Notes: generated by a model not told the origin, from the letters alone. A stretch of 64,000 bases of DNA from Epiperipatus broadwayi (GCA_028023455.1 JAQFVV010000003.1:458001-522000); one strand, 5' to 3'. Positions 25,206 through 41,142 are shown, counted from the first letter of the stretch. Translations and numbers: made by a program.

Positions 25206-28200
25206 TCATTAGTTATATTTTTGGTTAATAGATAAAGACTTTTATATTACAAAAAACAAAGCCGAATGTAGAAGAAAAGTCCATAGCTTCAATAAATGCT
25301 GCATTTATGTTTAAACTTACATTTTTTATATGTAATTTTAAAGATAAATAAATGTAATCATGTGACTAGTTTATTCATATTTATTTTTAGTGATAAAGCA
25401 GTAAAAAATAATTATTTTTTTAATTATCTATTACATTAAAAATATATTTCTAAAATTGTTTTATTTATTATGATATATATATAACTCTTATAAACTATTT
25501 TTATTTGCCCACAAATGCACATAGAAAGATAGCGTTATTGAAAAGCAAAATTTATTCCTTTTGGGGCAAAATTGAAAAGAAAAGTTTCATAATAAGTGGA
25601 TTAAAAAAATTTGAAGTTAATTATTTTTTTCACACGCTTTGAAAAGACAAAAAAAAAAAAACAAATTTAATGCCATCTTGATTTACAAGTCTCAATCTTA
25701 CTCTAGCCATAACTTTTCCATGAATTACCAGATAACATTGATGATTGTCATTAATTATTTATTAAACTAGAGATTATGTCTATCCCAGATATAAATTTTA
25801 AAACTGTTAAAGATTAATATATGTTTTTTTTTATAAGTTAGATAATGCACATGGAGTAATTCAACTATATTTTTTTCTATATGTAACAGCTGATGACTGC
25901 TGGGTCTGTATGAAATGCATCTTGGGGTCATTTATCTTTTTATGGGTCCTTACTCATACATTTCAAGAATGTGTGAAATAAATTATACTATAAAGAATAT
26001 TTCATCTTTTCCCCCCACAGTTATCAATTTTACCTAAACAAATTTTTACTAAGTGAATGAAAGATGATATATTATTACTTTCCAAATAAGTGCTAAAGAA
26101 ACTTTGTCAATAACATCTTAGTTTTAAATGCTGTATGTGTGTTAGGCAATCTTTTAAATCTTTAAAATCAGAAAAGTTTTTTCTTAGTTTTTTATCTGTA
26201 CTGTTATCAAGTATTTGCTTTGAAATGTAAAATAACAATTGGAATTTGGCTTTTTGTTTGTATTTTTACAAATTTTAAATATAATCTTTGTTTTCAATCG
26301 ATTACTGACAATTTTTTATTTGTAATGCCAATCGTAAGTATTATTTACATTTTGTTTATTTTAATAACTTTTAATTTCACATTTAAGCTGTAAATGCAGC
26401 ATTTTTATTTAAGCTTAAAATATATTAACGATGTGATATAACTGCAGAAATTACATTAGTATAATTATGTAGAAATAACTAATAACATAATATTGAAAAG
26501 CCATTATTTCCTACAGATTCTAATCATTTAGTCTGTGAAACTTCTATTTATAAAACAGCAATTTTTTTTGATCACATTAAGCTACAAATTGCTTAATTCA
26601 TTACGTGAAATTGTGTTCAATGTAGACTTAATGAAAAGATTTTTTTTATCTAAAACAATAATCCAATATACTTGTACAAATAGCTCATATTTATTTTATA
26701 ATTATCCCCTCCCCCTCTGTTTTACAGTTATAACTCTATATAGATTATCTTTTAAATTTGTATGTATATAATTAATTGTTTATTCCATTATTATTTTCTA
26801 ATATATAACGAGTTATATAGCGCCACAAAAGACACATATATTTTATTTTATCATTATAATATAAGAATATAAGAGTTCAAGAAGAAATGCTAAAGGTCAC
26901 TTTATTAAATTTTAGATTGCTGATGTTAAGATAACATCCATGGATAAAATCACTTTATTTTTTCTCAAATTAAGATTGTAAGACTATTTTGTTTTGGTTT
27001 AAGATTAGAACAGAACCTATTTGTGTGATATATGGGTAGCAACAAAAAGCTTTGCTACTCATAATAGCATCACTGTAATCTTAATAAGCTATAATAATTT
27101 TAACATAAGAGTTTTCATGATTGATTTTAAAATAAATATTATTTGATGTATTGAGATATCATCTTAAAGATAAGATCATATCTATTATTGTTGTTGTCAT
27201 TAGAATCACATTCATTTTTGTGATAAGAACCTTAAAACAAGAATAGATTGTAATGGATTATTAAAGAATTCATTATATAAAGAACTCTGAGATCTAAATT
27301 ATTAAGAAAGAATTATTATAGCTCAAGGTTTGAACTTATTTAAGAAATAATTAATTTGATTATGAGATTTAATTGGTTAAAGAAAACTTTATATTGTTTT
27401 ATAAGATCTGATTTATTTAAGCAAAGTTTTATTTTGCTTGTAAGATCCAGTCTGCTTAAAAATAGTTATTTTATTAAGAACTTTGAAGTAACCTAATTTA
27501 ATGTAATGTTTGCTGTATAAGAATATATTTGTTTTAAAAAGAGGATATCAGAACACCCTCTTTCTAATTAGATGATTTTATTTACTTAGAACAGCATGAG
27601 AGCTAGACTAGCCTTTTGCTGATCATTGGATTAGCCCAACCCTGTTGTTATTTATGATTAACAGGTAGCCATACCTTATATATTTTAAATGGATAGTCTA
27701 CCCTGAGGTTTATAATTCATTTGTAGATTGGTGGATTGATTGTCACTGCTTTTTTAGGTTATAATATATGTATATATAATTGACTGCAGTATTATGTTCT
27801 TGTTCATTACATCATTCATTCATTCTAGCATTACATTGAAATATTTGTATTTAGAGGTAATATGTTTTCTAGGCCTACAATCAAGGATATCATTCAACAC
27901 AACCAATTAAACAGAAAAAAAAAACTACTATAAAATCAAATGTATAAGGGTAAAAATATTATACAACTAATTTGTTTTACTTCTATACACTGTATACAGC
28001 AAATTTGAAAATAATAAATATCTAATCACAACTGTAATCAAATTTGTCAAAATAAAAAAATCTTACCCATGGTTTAATAACTACATTAATTAGATTGCTT
28101 ACTCTATTTTTCTGACTCCTGGGTAAAATTATATAGTAGCTAATATATATAAACAATTTTACTGCTGAAAATACTTATAACCACATTTTTTCTTTTATTT

Positions 28201-28215
28201 TTTTTTCTGTATGTC
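25206..28215. other. Non-coding AT-rich stretch
   Basis: No gene was seen. Around 27290-27480 there is a loose repetition of ttaa, aagaaa and taagatc words, too diverged to define a unit. Confidence 0.5.
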
Positions 28216-28291
28216 AAAGTGTAGGCTGGGAAGCAAACCCAGGACAACTGCGTGGAAGGCAACTATGCTAATCACTAGGCCACCAACCCTT
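28216..28291 (-). repeat. tRNA-derived SINE head or tRNA pseudogene
   Basis: On the minus strand ggttggtggcctagtgatta resembles a Pol III A box with the D arm. An anticodon-like loop cttccac follows between gttgc and gcagt. A perfect T stem ctggg/cccag encloses a 7-base loop tttgctt in B-box position. The acceptor arms do not pair, so it is not a working tRNA. If read as a tRNA, the anticodon would be UCC (Gly-like). Confidence 0.6.
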
Positions 28292-30784
28292 GATCATAAA
28301 AAAAAAATGTCTGCTACTTTAGAGTTAAAAGACACTGAAAATATTCATGTGCACATGTTATGATTCCTTGTGTCATACTTATAGTATATTGAAAGCAGAA
28401 AATAGTGTTTTTATTATTATTTGTATAAAAATGTAAATACATATTCTAAAATATCTAGCTTATGTTTATTACATTTAGTGAGCTGAACATAATCAACATT
28501 TCTATTTTTATAAATGTTATACAATTGTAGTAATTATATACTAACTAGCTCTTAAAATTAATATATAATATAAATATCTCTCTACATAGCTATAAATGAA
28601 ATTAGGATTCTGTTAGACATCAAATAATTATCACTTTCTGAGAAAATATCCACTGAAACCCAAAAGTCTAATATTAAAGTCTACTTTTAGGAGAGAAAAA
28701 ATTATCTCTTTCACAAATTAAAATGAAGATTATTCAGTTTACATAAATGAAATTCTTCTGACTTTTGAATAATGATATTTAAAGTTATAACACTAATACA
28801 GATATTTTCTAGAACCTAACCATGAAGAAAACTACTAATAGTAATAAATATATCAATAAGAGCTCTCCGCGTTCACTTGTTTAGTAGATAAAAGAGGCAT
28901 ACAGATTTAAATTCCACATTAGCGTATTAGTAAAGTGTTAGAATTAGAGCTAAACTTATAAGAACAATTTTCAACTGAGTATCACACAAAATTCAAATTG
29001 TCATACTCAACACATATTTAAGATATTTGAGTATCATATGGTATTCCAAAAATTAATATTATTATTACTATTATGTGCTCTTAGTCATCAATTGTCTAGT
29101 TATTATGCTTGTAACACTATTGGAAGATAGCTTTAAAATGATAAATTGGCCATAAATATTTTGATTATAAGCATCATTTATAGATTGAGCTAATAGATAA
29201 TGAAGTGTTTAAATATGCTAGGCCCTTTGATGATTTATTTATTCCACAATAGTTTTTCTTTTAGTTACAATCCAATAAAATGTTTCCCTTTTTTTTTCAG
29301 AGATTAATAATTTTGATGAAACAAATTTCATTATGTTATCTTTAGATATTTTGATAAATAATCAAATGTTTAGTTGCTTTGGAGTCATGTGATTTTCAAG
29401 TACTAGAAGGGACAATTTGAGTTTTAGTCCAGAAACCTTTAGTTTTTAAATTTATCATTTTATTATTCCTCTCTAAACTGACCAAGGCAGCGAAAGAAAT
29501 CATTACTTTGAGGTTGTTGATCTAGAAATGGTTGAAATGAGGCACTGAGATCCCAGATGAATGGCTCCAACAATTTAATTTTATTAAACTCAGACAAATC
29601 TGATTATGAAATTGTCAGATTTATTTAAATCACTTCCAAAAAATATTTCAGTAATATGTAACTTGATTTCTTTATATAGCACTACTATAATGGGTGTTTT
29701 CATTATTTTATTCAATCCCTGCACACATACTAAAAAACAGAATTGTTTTCTGTTAATAGTGTATTGACAATACTGTTTGTGATAAAAAATAGTACTAATT
29801 ATTGTCGGATTAAATGAATTTCTTTAACTTAAAGCATTTTTTTAATAACATATTAACGAATTTCTCTGATATATATTAAAAATGAAAATAGTAAAAATAT
29901 ACTTTCGAGGTTTTTAAATTTTACATAGGATTCATGTTTTTTTTTCTTTTGATATATGTTTATTTCTAAAATAAAGTGCAGTCGAATGTTTTCCCACTGA
30001 ACAATATTTCTTATCTTCCATATAAAATGAAGTGAGTTTCCCCCGCACCCAATTCAATGGCTAAATATTAATGAAGATATTTACTAGTACAGACACTTTT
30101 TTTTTGTAGTTGTGTTGAGAAATTATAATCTGCATCTTTAAATTTTACTAATCATTTATAAATATTTATAAAATTTAAAAACAAAATCTGATAATAATGT
30201 ATCAGAACATTGCAAAATAAATAAATGAGTATAATATTAAAACATATTAAGAAACCATAAATAATTATAAAGCCTCTTGATTGATAAATTGAAAAACAGT
30301 AATGCCAGAAGAAGTGACAGATTTTCAGTTGATTGAGTCTTTATCATTTAATTTGAGAGATTTCCTAACGGATTCAGAATCAATAACATGACGAAGATAA
30401 GCTTGCCTTTTATAAGTTCGTTCTTAAATTTTTATGTCTTAGAAAGAATGTTTAATGTAATAAATATATATATATATTCAAACTATGTACATACATGTAT
30501 AAAGATGTATTTTTTAATTTTATTTTAAAAAAATCAATATAAATTTAAAAAAAAAATCAAATAAATAGTTTCTTGAGATGTTGTAACATTTGAATTCCAG
30601 AATGACAGACTTAATTCAGTCCATGAACTTTTATTTCTTAGATCCACTAATTAATTACTGTGATAAACTGTTAGACAAATTTAAAATCAAGTTTTTTTAT
30701 ATATAAAAATATTAAATAATATTTTAATCCACGAAGCGCAGACAGTTGAAAATTGAAACAAACTGAGATACTGTGACTGTCTTA
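28292..30784. other. Non-coding AT-rich stretch
   Basis: Nothing beyond simple A/T runs was recognised. Confidence 0.5.
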
Positions 30785-32565
30785 GATATATAGAGGGAGA
30801 AAAGGGTGGCCACTATTTTCTTGTAAAATCTTTGTTGTGTGTTTGGGTTTGGTTGTTGTTTGGACAGCTATTGTGACATCTGATTGGCTGTCAGATAGGT
30901 ATTGTAAAAATATTAAGTACATAAGAAAGTTCAAAATTGATGATAGTACTAATCCCTCCACCAACAGATTAAAACTAAGCATTTCTCAAAGTGTTTATAT
31001 GAAAACATTAACTATTAATTAAAGAGAAAGGATTTCACCTTTTTTAACCTATGTGCCTTACTGATTTTTGTAATAGTTTAATGATGTTGTGTTACATACA
31101 GAGGAAGTGGCCATCTTATCTTTAATCTAAATTCTGATTTATATAAGCCAATCTGAAACATCTTGAGAGAGTGAAGATATTACTCTGTTCACTTTTACAA
31201 CCATTATTTTCTTTGTATTTAAATACATATATCCTATGTGCATGATAAATAAATTTGAGTATTATATAGTTGGTTTTAATTCTTAAAATTAACTTGTAGT
31301 AAATCAAAATATTTTCTGTATGTTAATATATAAAAGAAAATAATGAATGTAAAAATTAACTGAGTAACATCTTCATTTTCTCAAACCAAGATACTTCAGA
31401 TTGGCTTATATAAATCAGAATTTAAGTTAACAATGAGATGACCACTATTATCTTTATAAAGTATTATATGTTTGGTTTGAAAGTTTCTCTATACTCAACA
31501 TAGCATCATTGCATTTATAAAAATTATTATGTTGCATATGTGAAGAGGTAAAATCCCTTTTATTTAATCACATATGTCTTATTCATTTGATAAATAAATT
31601 TGAGCATTCCATAGTTTCTATTAATTCTTAAAATTAACTTATAGTAAATAGAAAGATTTTGTGTATATTAATATATGAAAGAAAACAACTGATGGATAAT
31701 ATCTTCACTCTCTCAAACCAAGATGCTTCAGATTGTTCTATATAAATCAGAATTTAGGTTAAATATAAGATGGCTGCTCTTATCTTTATAAAATATTTAT
31801 CTTATGTTTGAGTTTGAGAGCTTCTCTGTACATAAGGCAACATCATTGAGCTTGCATAAATTATTATAGCAACTATGTGAAAAGATAAGTCTTTTCTATT
31901 TAATTACATATATCCTAGGTGCTGGATAAATAAAATAATGAATTTAAAAGTCAACAAAGTAACATCTTCACTTTCTCAAAACAAGATGGTTAAGATTGGC
32001 CTATACAAATCAGAATTTAGGTTAAAGATAAGATGGCCACTTTTATCTTTATAAAGTTCTTATCTTGTGGTTAGATTTGAGAGTTTCCCTGTATTCAACA
32101 CAGCATTGTTGAGCTTATAAAAATTATTATAGCACATATGTGATATGGTGAAATCCGTTTTACTTAATTGCATACATCCTATGTGCCTGATAAATAAATT
32201 TGAGCATTACATAGTTTCTATTAATTCTTAAAATTAAATCATTGTAAATCAAAAGATTTCACATATATTAATATATAAAAAAATAATGGATGTAAAAATG
32301 AACAGAGTAACATTTTCACCCTCTCAAACCAAGACACGTAAGACTGTCCTATATAAATCAGAGTATAGGTTCAAGATAAGATGGTCACTCTTATTTTTAT
32401 AAAGTTTTATTTTGTGTTTGGGTTTGAGCATTTCCCTGTATTCAACACAGCATCAATGATCTTATATATATTATTATAGCACATATGTGAAAAAGTGAAA
32501 TTCTTTTGATTTAATTACATATATCCTATGCATTTGAAAAATAAATTCAAGTATTAATAACTATT
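30785..32565. repeat. Diverged tandem array, unit about 330-350 bp, with one inverted unit
   Basis: The marker words caaaccaaga...cttcaga, tatataaatcaga(a/g)t, aagatggccactcttatctt, tttaattacatatatcctat and tagtttctattaattcttaa recur in the same order. The caaaccaag marker lies at about 31382, 31716, 31977 and 32325. The 31977 copy is shortened by loss of the tttctattaattc part. The first unit (about 30790-31200) is in the opposite orientation: ggcttatataaatcagaatt at about 31400 is the complement of 31130-31150. Copies differ by roughly one base in ten, so the array is old. No coding sense is apparent. Confidence 0.8.
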
Positions 32566-33744
32566 AATTAAATGTATATAAAATAAAATTTTAAAAATAA
32601 CATTAATAGATATATGACATCTTTCTTACCAGCGATTTTTATCATATTAGAGTTACATTATTCTTTATGGTCAAAATATTAATACTCATTGCTGGATAGT
32701 AGAAAAAAATTCTAAACTTACTTAAAAAATTGTGATCTTTATAAAACTGTATCTGAAATTTTATTAAAATTTGAAACTCAAACACAAGCACTATCCATTA
32801 CATCCTTGAGATCTGAATTCTATCAGTTTATATGTTTTTTAAATATTTTTATAAATAAATATTAAAATATAAAAACTCAATGATTATTACATTGACAAAT
32901 AAAAGAAACCAAATCTCATAGAATTAATTTTAAAAAATTTTAATTGGGAAGCCAAAATTATAAAAGTTCCTTAATTGTAGCATTTAATTTATATATAAAA
33001 ACATTTATATAAAATCAAACAAAAACTATATTATGTAAATGCCCAAAGGATGAAAATGCAATTTAATTTTAAAGTAGCAAGATATTAAAATCCTCATACA
33101 TTATTTAACTTATTTAATTGTTTATACCCTGAGTTTACTGCCAGAAGAGATGTTGTTTCATAGAGAATGTATATGAAGATGTTAAGCAGGTTGTACTTGC
33201 CAATAACTTAGACTATATTTTCACTACTTAAATCTTGTTTCAAATCACAATCTTCTTTTTAGATGTTTAAACAACTATCTACAATCAAAGAATTATGGCT
33301 TAAAAATGTATTTCTTATGATGTTTTTAAATATATATTTTCCCAGCTCTGCTAATAAAGTCAGTTTGATTTGATTTCCATAAATGCAAGTGGAGTCTCAT
33401 CAACATAGTCAGAGTAACCTATGGTGTGATCATATGTTTTAAAAATGGAATTTATCAAACACAGATTTTTGTAGATGTAGGTAAACACAAATGATGAACT
33501 ACATAGTTAATAACTGCCTAATATATGGCTATAGTGGCAAAATTGAATAACTTAATAAAGTTATTGGTGAATCTATTTCCTGGTTGGAATCTGCAAGTTT
33601 TTTTATATTTTGTTAATAATTAAGCTGTCATAAAAATTTATATGTTAAATAAATAAATTGTAAAGCAAATGATAAATAGCCAAATAATAAAGACTGTTTT
33701 CTCAATTAGAGTTTTATTCTTCTTCTTCCTTTTTTTATGTATTG
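32566..33744. other. Non-coding AT-rich stretch
   Basis: Nothing recognised. Confidence 0.5.
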
Positions 33745-33749
33745 ATTTC

Positions 33750-34482
33750 TACTTTAATATATCATACCAATTACATCTTTCTTAAACACTTTATCAATAC
33801 TCTTTATGTATATCAAATCTTAATAGGGATTTTGGAATAAAGACAATAATTTTATAAGCAATTATTATTAGTGATAGTTTGAATTTGAAAAAAGGATAAA
33901 AGAATAAAGTTGAAGAAAATGACAATAGAGGGAAGTATTGAACAAATGTACAAATTTTGAAAATTTTGTCAGTTGGGTTTTTAAAAATAGGATTGTAAAA
34001 AAAAAGTAATTTGTAATGTGGGAAAAGTTAATTGATAATTATAAAATATTTAATAAAAATATAAAAAGGTTAGAAGTTGATTTATAATATAAGTAAAATG
34101 ACAATAATATGTATTAAATAGTAGAATAAATATTATTACAGTTTATAATTATAATAAATAATATTTTAAAAAAAATAAAAATAAAGTGATATAAAATAAA
34201 TATTGATAGAATTATTTAAGAGTAAAGTAATAAAATGGGAAATGATTATATAATAGTCTGGTTAAAATGTATATTTATTTTTGTTTATATTGTGTATTTA
34301 ATTATATATATGAATATGTGTATAAATGTATTAATTATATAATTTTATATTTGAATATTGTAGCTCTGATGATGACTGCAGGACAGACAAAACTGTTAGT
34401 TTTGATATAAATAAAAAGTATTGATAAAGTGTTTAAGAAAGGTCTAATTGGTATGATATCTTAATTAGAGTTTTACATACTT
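33750..34482. mobile_element. Inverted-ended element, likely PLE terminal remnant
   Basis: tatcataccaatta followed by tttcttaaacactttatcaa (about 33760-33800) is repeated inverted at about 34415-34462, and tagagtttta words extend the match outward. The interior has no coding frame. The right end carries the hammerhead-like motif at 34367-34412. A compact end with an inverted partner and that motif fits a PLE end, but no RT or endonuclease sequence is left to prove it. Confidence 0.5.
34367..34412 (+). ncRNA. Hammerhead-like motif
   Basis: ctgatga (34369-34375) is followed by a stem II candidate gactg/cagac (one A-A mismatch), then aaaa where GAAA is expected, then actgttagt, which folds as aaaact/agtttt. 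This is the order of a hammerhead core. One core base is changed and stem I is weak, so it is a decayed or marginal ribozyme. Confidence 0.4.
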
Positions 34483-34882
34483 TTTTTTTAGTTGTTTTTT
34501 TTTTTTTGTGAAAAAAAAAATTGCTTGGCTAATAGAAATATTTAATTATGATTTAATAAAAAAAATTTTTTAAATATCTTTTTTAAAAACAAGTATTTAA
34601 AACAATATATCTAATCATTAATGAAGATTACATGACAAAACAATATTTTTAATCATTTATTTCATAACATAAAACTATTTTTAAAAATAATAATGCTTAA
34701 ATATATTTAAAAAACAACAACAATTTAAGCCAATATACATTAAATTGCCTAATAATTAAATTTAGTGACTCCAATTATTTAAATCATTTAAAATTAACAT
34801 TTTAAATTTTTAGTGATTAAAATATTTGTTTACCCTTTAGCTATATTCAAATGTTAAAGATCATAAAATTACAAAAATAAAG

Positions 34883-35741
<859 letters not shown>

Positions 35742-35805
<64 letters not shown>
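35742..35805. repeat. (ATT)n array, second part
   Basis: About 21 ATT units on the 5' side of the inserted element. Confidence 0.97.
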
Positions 35806-35806
<1 letters not shown>

Positions 35807-38800
35807 AAATTAAGTGTCAAAAATTATTTAAAAATATTTTATATTTGTTTTTTAAAGTTTGTACATTTAATATAAAAGTAAACACAATAAAGGGCATTGT
35901 AATATTTATTGTTATTTCTGTAGACTTTTTATTTAAGCTCTTGGAAAATGAAAAAGGATGTAAGTGGAAAAAAAATATTACTAATTTCACAATCACTTAG
36001 TATCAGATTTGTGAAATTAGTTAAAGAAAATTAGGCAATAAAGGACTATCTTAGCTGTCTATATTGTGAAAAATTAATGTAGGAATCAGTTAGATGTGTT
36101 ACAAAAATTATTATTTTTTTTATCTAAAAACAGTTAAATTTTTAAACAAAGCTACAGTATAAAAAATTCATGTCAAATTTTGTAATTGTTAATATTTGCA
36201 TTTAAAATAAAAAGAGAACTCAAACCTAAATGCATTTGTAAGAAATCTTTCTTTTCTGTATAATTATTCTATAATAATATTCATATTTATCATTTCTTTT
36301 AACATTTCTTTTATTTTTTTGTACCAATACTAGGACTCTTTTAATAAATTTAGATATTTTGTTTAAAAAAATTTAATTTTTATTTAGAATATTGAAATTT
36401 ATATAATTAGATGATGTTCTAAAATAAATCCTTTTGTTAGTTTATACTCCTATATAATAATATTTTTATTTAAATCATGTTAGAGTAGAAGTTAGCTTAT
36501 AAAAATGTGTGCTTGCATAATTGGACCTATCAAAAATGTCTTATAAAACCAAAAAAATTAAAAAAAATTATGTAATTGTTATAAATAATCAATAAATTTT
36601 TGTAACACTGCCTAATAAAAAAATATTTTCAGATAACCATATCTCACTATTATTTCAAGTTTAGGATTAGTTAATGAATACTTTTTAGTCATTTCATATT
36701 GTACATATTTTATCATAACTCATAAATATAATTTACACATCATTATATTTTTTGCAAAACTTTATTAGCGCTTTTTACATTTTGTAAAATAAAGAATAAA
36801 ATGTAAATAATTTCTTAATTAGAACTAAAAAATAATAACCCCAATAAAAAACTTGTAATTTTTTTTATGTTGATATAAATAATAATTTTAAAAAATATTA
36901 TAAAATATATATATATATTTCTTTAAAAACGTTTCATCTTACATTGAATCCACTTTTTTTTTTTTAAAAAAAAAAGAAACATTATTAAATCACTTATATC
37001 AATAAAGTATGAGTGCGAATTTTTTTAAGGATTATATTCCAGACACCAGCTGTCTCCAAAAATTTTGTCAAAATAGAATTTGAAGTAACAAATGCTGCAG
37101 GAAGTTTCATTTTGCTTATATAAAGCTGACTGGACTGCGTTTAAAGATTAAAAAAAGTTAATTTCAAACAATTACTAGAAGAGTTTGGATATATGTGAAA
37201 CTTGAAATATATATCTTAAAAAAACATTATCAATTTGTGAAATATTTTAAGAGAATGACAACTCATTTGACGTAATAGTAGCAAAAAAAAGATTTTACAT
37301 GAGTTGTTAAACTCTAATTGAATAATAAAATTAGCAAAGAAAAAACCCCAGCAAAATCTATATATTTTGATATTATAAAGATATTATTTAAATAATATAA
37401 AATTCTATAGGCATATATATAAAAATATCTGCCCTCTGGATATGAAAGGGATCTTTACCAACACTTTTCAAATGATTATAGAAGGTTTTACATAACACTA
37501 TTCAAATGCCAATTGGTTGTAGTAGTTTTTTTTATTCTATAGTTATAAATATCTAAATTTTATTCACCAACAAATAGGTCATTTATTAATTTAGCTATAG
37601 ACCAACTACCGTAAAAGATATATATATGAAATTGAAATTAAAAAATATTCTCAAACAACTCTGCTATACATATATACTTAAAATTTGTTCAATTACAGAG
37701 TATATTATATATTTATCTATTACAAATTAGCAAGCTTTTATCACTTATGAGTCATATATTTTATTTATACTAAATTTATCTAACAATTAAATGAACATTA
37801 AATATTTCTATTATTCAGTTCCATTATATCTAAGGCACATGCGATTGACTCAATAGTACAATATATTTTTTCAGCTCATCATACAATATACATCACACAT
37901 TTTTATACATTACTGGAATAATTCACAATATTCATTAATATTAGGAATAACCCTACATATAACTCAATAGTCTTTAAAAATAGAACTAAATAAACATAGA
38001 TATTTAATCTTAATAAAATTAAACCATGTGCAAACATCAATAGGTAAGAGATAAATAGAAGATAATTAATTGTGACCCAATATGCCAATATCATGCCATC
38101 TAATAAACATTAAAATTTTAATATATGAAATTATTAATAATGCATTTTTAATTATTAAATAGATATAGTAAAGTTCATGAAAATAGTACCAAAGTATTGA
38201 AAACATGCCCTTTTAGGTTGCATACAAATTTTACAAAAGACACAATAATAGAACAAATATTAATTACAAATACATATTTGTTATATGGTAGCTCAAAAGC
38301 AGTGCCTTGTAAATTAGTAGAGCAATTTAAAAAAAAAAGATTTGAATTGTGTGGCCACTATACAATCCAATCTATAAAAAGAAATATATCCACATGTAAA
38401 ATATTATGATCTTTTTTGTATTTATTTGATATTTGGCAATGTGTAGAATTTTTTTTTTCTGAAATACTTCAGCATTATGTCTAATTGTATTCTCCAAGAT
38501 ATTACATTCTCTGCCATTCTTAATGAAATCAGCCCATAATGCACCTCTTTAAAATTTCTTTGAGATATTCCTTATAATACATATGAGATTTATCTCTCCC
38601 ATGAAAAACATGATCAAGTTCACCATAAAATAAAAAAAGTCTTGTAATGTTTTTTTTTTAAAATAATTACCAACCAAACTACTATACAATAATTTTATAA
38701 AACTTTTAACATTGTTTATACTTTTAAATTCACTAATAGAATGTTTTTTAATCAAAATATATTATCAACTTGAAATATCTCCATTCACCAGATGCAGAAG

Positions 38801-40844
38801 TTTGTAGTCAAGAAAATGTCCATGTTTCAATGATAAATTTCTCAACACAGGGACTACAACCCTAAGTAGAACCCTTATCAGTTTTTATAAAAAAGTGATT
38901 TAGATATTGATTAATACAAAATTGGAAAATAGCATTAAACTAAATTTTAAAAAGTTAAGAATGAAAAAAATAATACAAACAACAGATTAAAGAAAAATTT
39001 AAAAAAAAAATCTTAGTGGCAGATATTTTATTAAAATACTTACATAATTAAGTTTTTTTTATATGTACAATCATACTTCATTATCTTTACTTAAAAGACT
39101 CATTCTTATAATCTATGATTAAATATAGTTTGATTAACCTTGAATTTTTTTTCAAAGACTTATGATTTTTTTTCATATAATCAGCACATAGCCAACTCAA
39201 GTTATTGTACAATATTGGTTGTAAATGGATGTCTGGCTATCTATAATTTGGAGGGATTCAAGATGGAAAAATGCTAATAGCTCTTTTGTCTAAATTTACA
39301 ATAAGTCATATATATATATACTTATTTATTTTTATGTATGAATATGTTTATGTGTGTCTTGACTTATGTTTAACATAATTAGTAAACAATTCATACCATT
39401 ATTAACTATTTTTTATAAAAAGTGATTGGAAAATATATAACTGTGCACTAACAATGTTTTAATTTCCTATGATCAAGAGAGAATGAAAAATTTAATTCTA
39501 AGCATATGAAGAATATTTATAAAACATTAATTGTTGTGACTGTTTTTGTGCACAACAATGAAACATATGAGTAATATTTGATATGTTGCTCAGTTTATTT
39601 AAATGAACACACACACATAAAATCTTGAAATTTTTTGCTAAAGTATGTAAAAATATTCATAACAAACAATAAAAGTATGACTATGATTCTCTATAATGCT
39701 AAATTTAATTTGAATATTACCAACTGCTACTGTTCAACAAAATAAAATGGTTCAAGATATATTTAAGATTATGTACTATAGAAAGGAGTACATGTACAAA
39801 CTTTATCATACCAAGCAAAGGAACTGTGTAGAGTGGTTAATAATGAGACATATGGATAATCTCTGGTTTACATTTGATTTAATAAAACAATGGTTAGGCA
39901 TTGTTTGATCAACTGTTGATATTAAACCTTTCTTCATAGTTAAATCAATTAGTAAATTCATCCCAAGATTGGTACAATTATTTAATACAAACTTCTATGA
40001 AATTTGATTTTCAGCCATCTTCCTACACTGGCATTTGTGTTCACATTTAGTTGATCAACAAAGATAAAAAATGGCCTGCCATCTGAGCATTTAGCATTGA
40101 TTTTTCTCCTCAAGATGAGACATAGGTTAATATTCTTAATTATGTGATTCAGTGATATTGATTTCCCTAGACTTTTCAGGAACCAAACATTGTATTTTTT
40201 TCCAGAAAATTGTTTAATTCTTATTTAAATTCATATCTCAAGCGTCTCTAATCTTTTGATAATGATGGATATAAGAGTCTATAATTTAGCATTATAAATA
40301 GTCTTACTATTTTTGGAAATTTATATTTTTATAGTTAAAAGTCAATTATTCCAAATAAGAATTTGTGGACAGTTGATTAAAATTAATGTACTGAATATGT
40401 TAAAAGAAATATCAGTAGAATTTACCTATCCTTTCTAAATAGTAGTTATAAAACTTATAGTTGTAGCTACCAAAGATTTTATTCCAGAGACTATAAAAAT
40501 AAATTTTCAGTTGAAAAAAAAAAAGGTTTTTATAATTAATATTTTGTCTATTAAAGATTTCTAAAGTACTGACAAACTTATAAACCATGCTCAAAAATAA
40601 GTGAAATAAAGAGCATAAAATAATTAAAATTTTCAAAAACTGACTAAAAAGCCTATTTTTTTTCTAAATGATTTAATGAATGTCGAAATACTTCTAAATT
40701 TTAAAAAGATTTTTCCCTTTACAATAAATAAAATTTCCAGTCTTTTATGTCATATTTTTAAGCTTAAATTTGGCATATACATATCTGATATTAGATAAAT
40801 ATGTTTTACTACACAATTGATAATTATATAGATATATTGTTACA
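35806..40844. other. Non-coding AT-rich stretch
   Basis: No gene was recognised. Open frames at 37903, 38197, 38549 and 40412 show no motif. A T12/A10 run lies at about 36954-36976. Confidence 0.5.
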
Positions 40845-40985
40845 TCACACACTAACAAACTAAACTTATCATTCTTAGTCAAATATCATCAAGGTTATAT
40901 TACATATAGATAGAAAATGGATTATTGACTACAGTTGATGAGATTCGATTGGAATATTGTAAGTGTGGTTTGTTGGTGTGTGAAA
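40845..40985. mobile_element. Foldback MITE-like element, arms about 45 bp
   Basis: tcacacactaacaaactaaa (about 40847-40866) pairs with the complement of gtgtggtttgttggtgtgtga (about 40962-40982). The inner words tcatcaa also match. The arms are imperfect. No coding sequence. Confidence 0.6.
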
Positions 40986-41142
40986 TAATTATGCATAACA
41001 CATACATATATAAATTGTTATATTTAAAAAAAATTGTTATTTAAAATATTTATATTCTACTATGTGTATAAACCAGTATAATATTGACACTTAAAGCCAA
41101 AATAATAATAATATATTATATCTGTGTCTTTAACATGTATTT

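Noticed and set aside
30837-31022. Open frames on both strands at 30782-31022
   Set aside because: They lie inside the diverged tandem array and are overlapping chance frames.
38790-38890. Possible hammerhead on the minus strand (ctgataagggttc)
   Set aside because: No GAAA or cleavage-site arrangement follows, and stem II partners do not line up.
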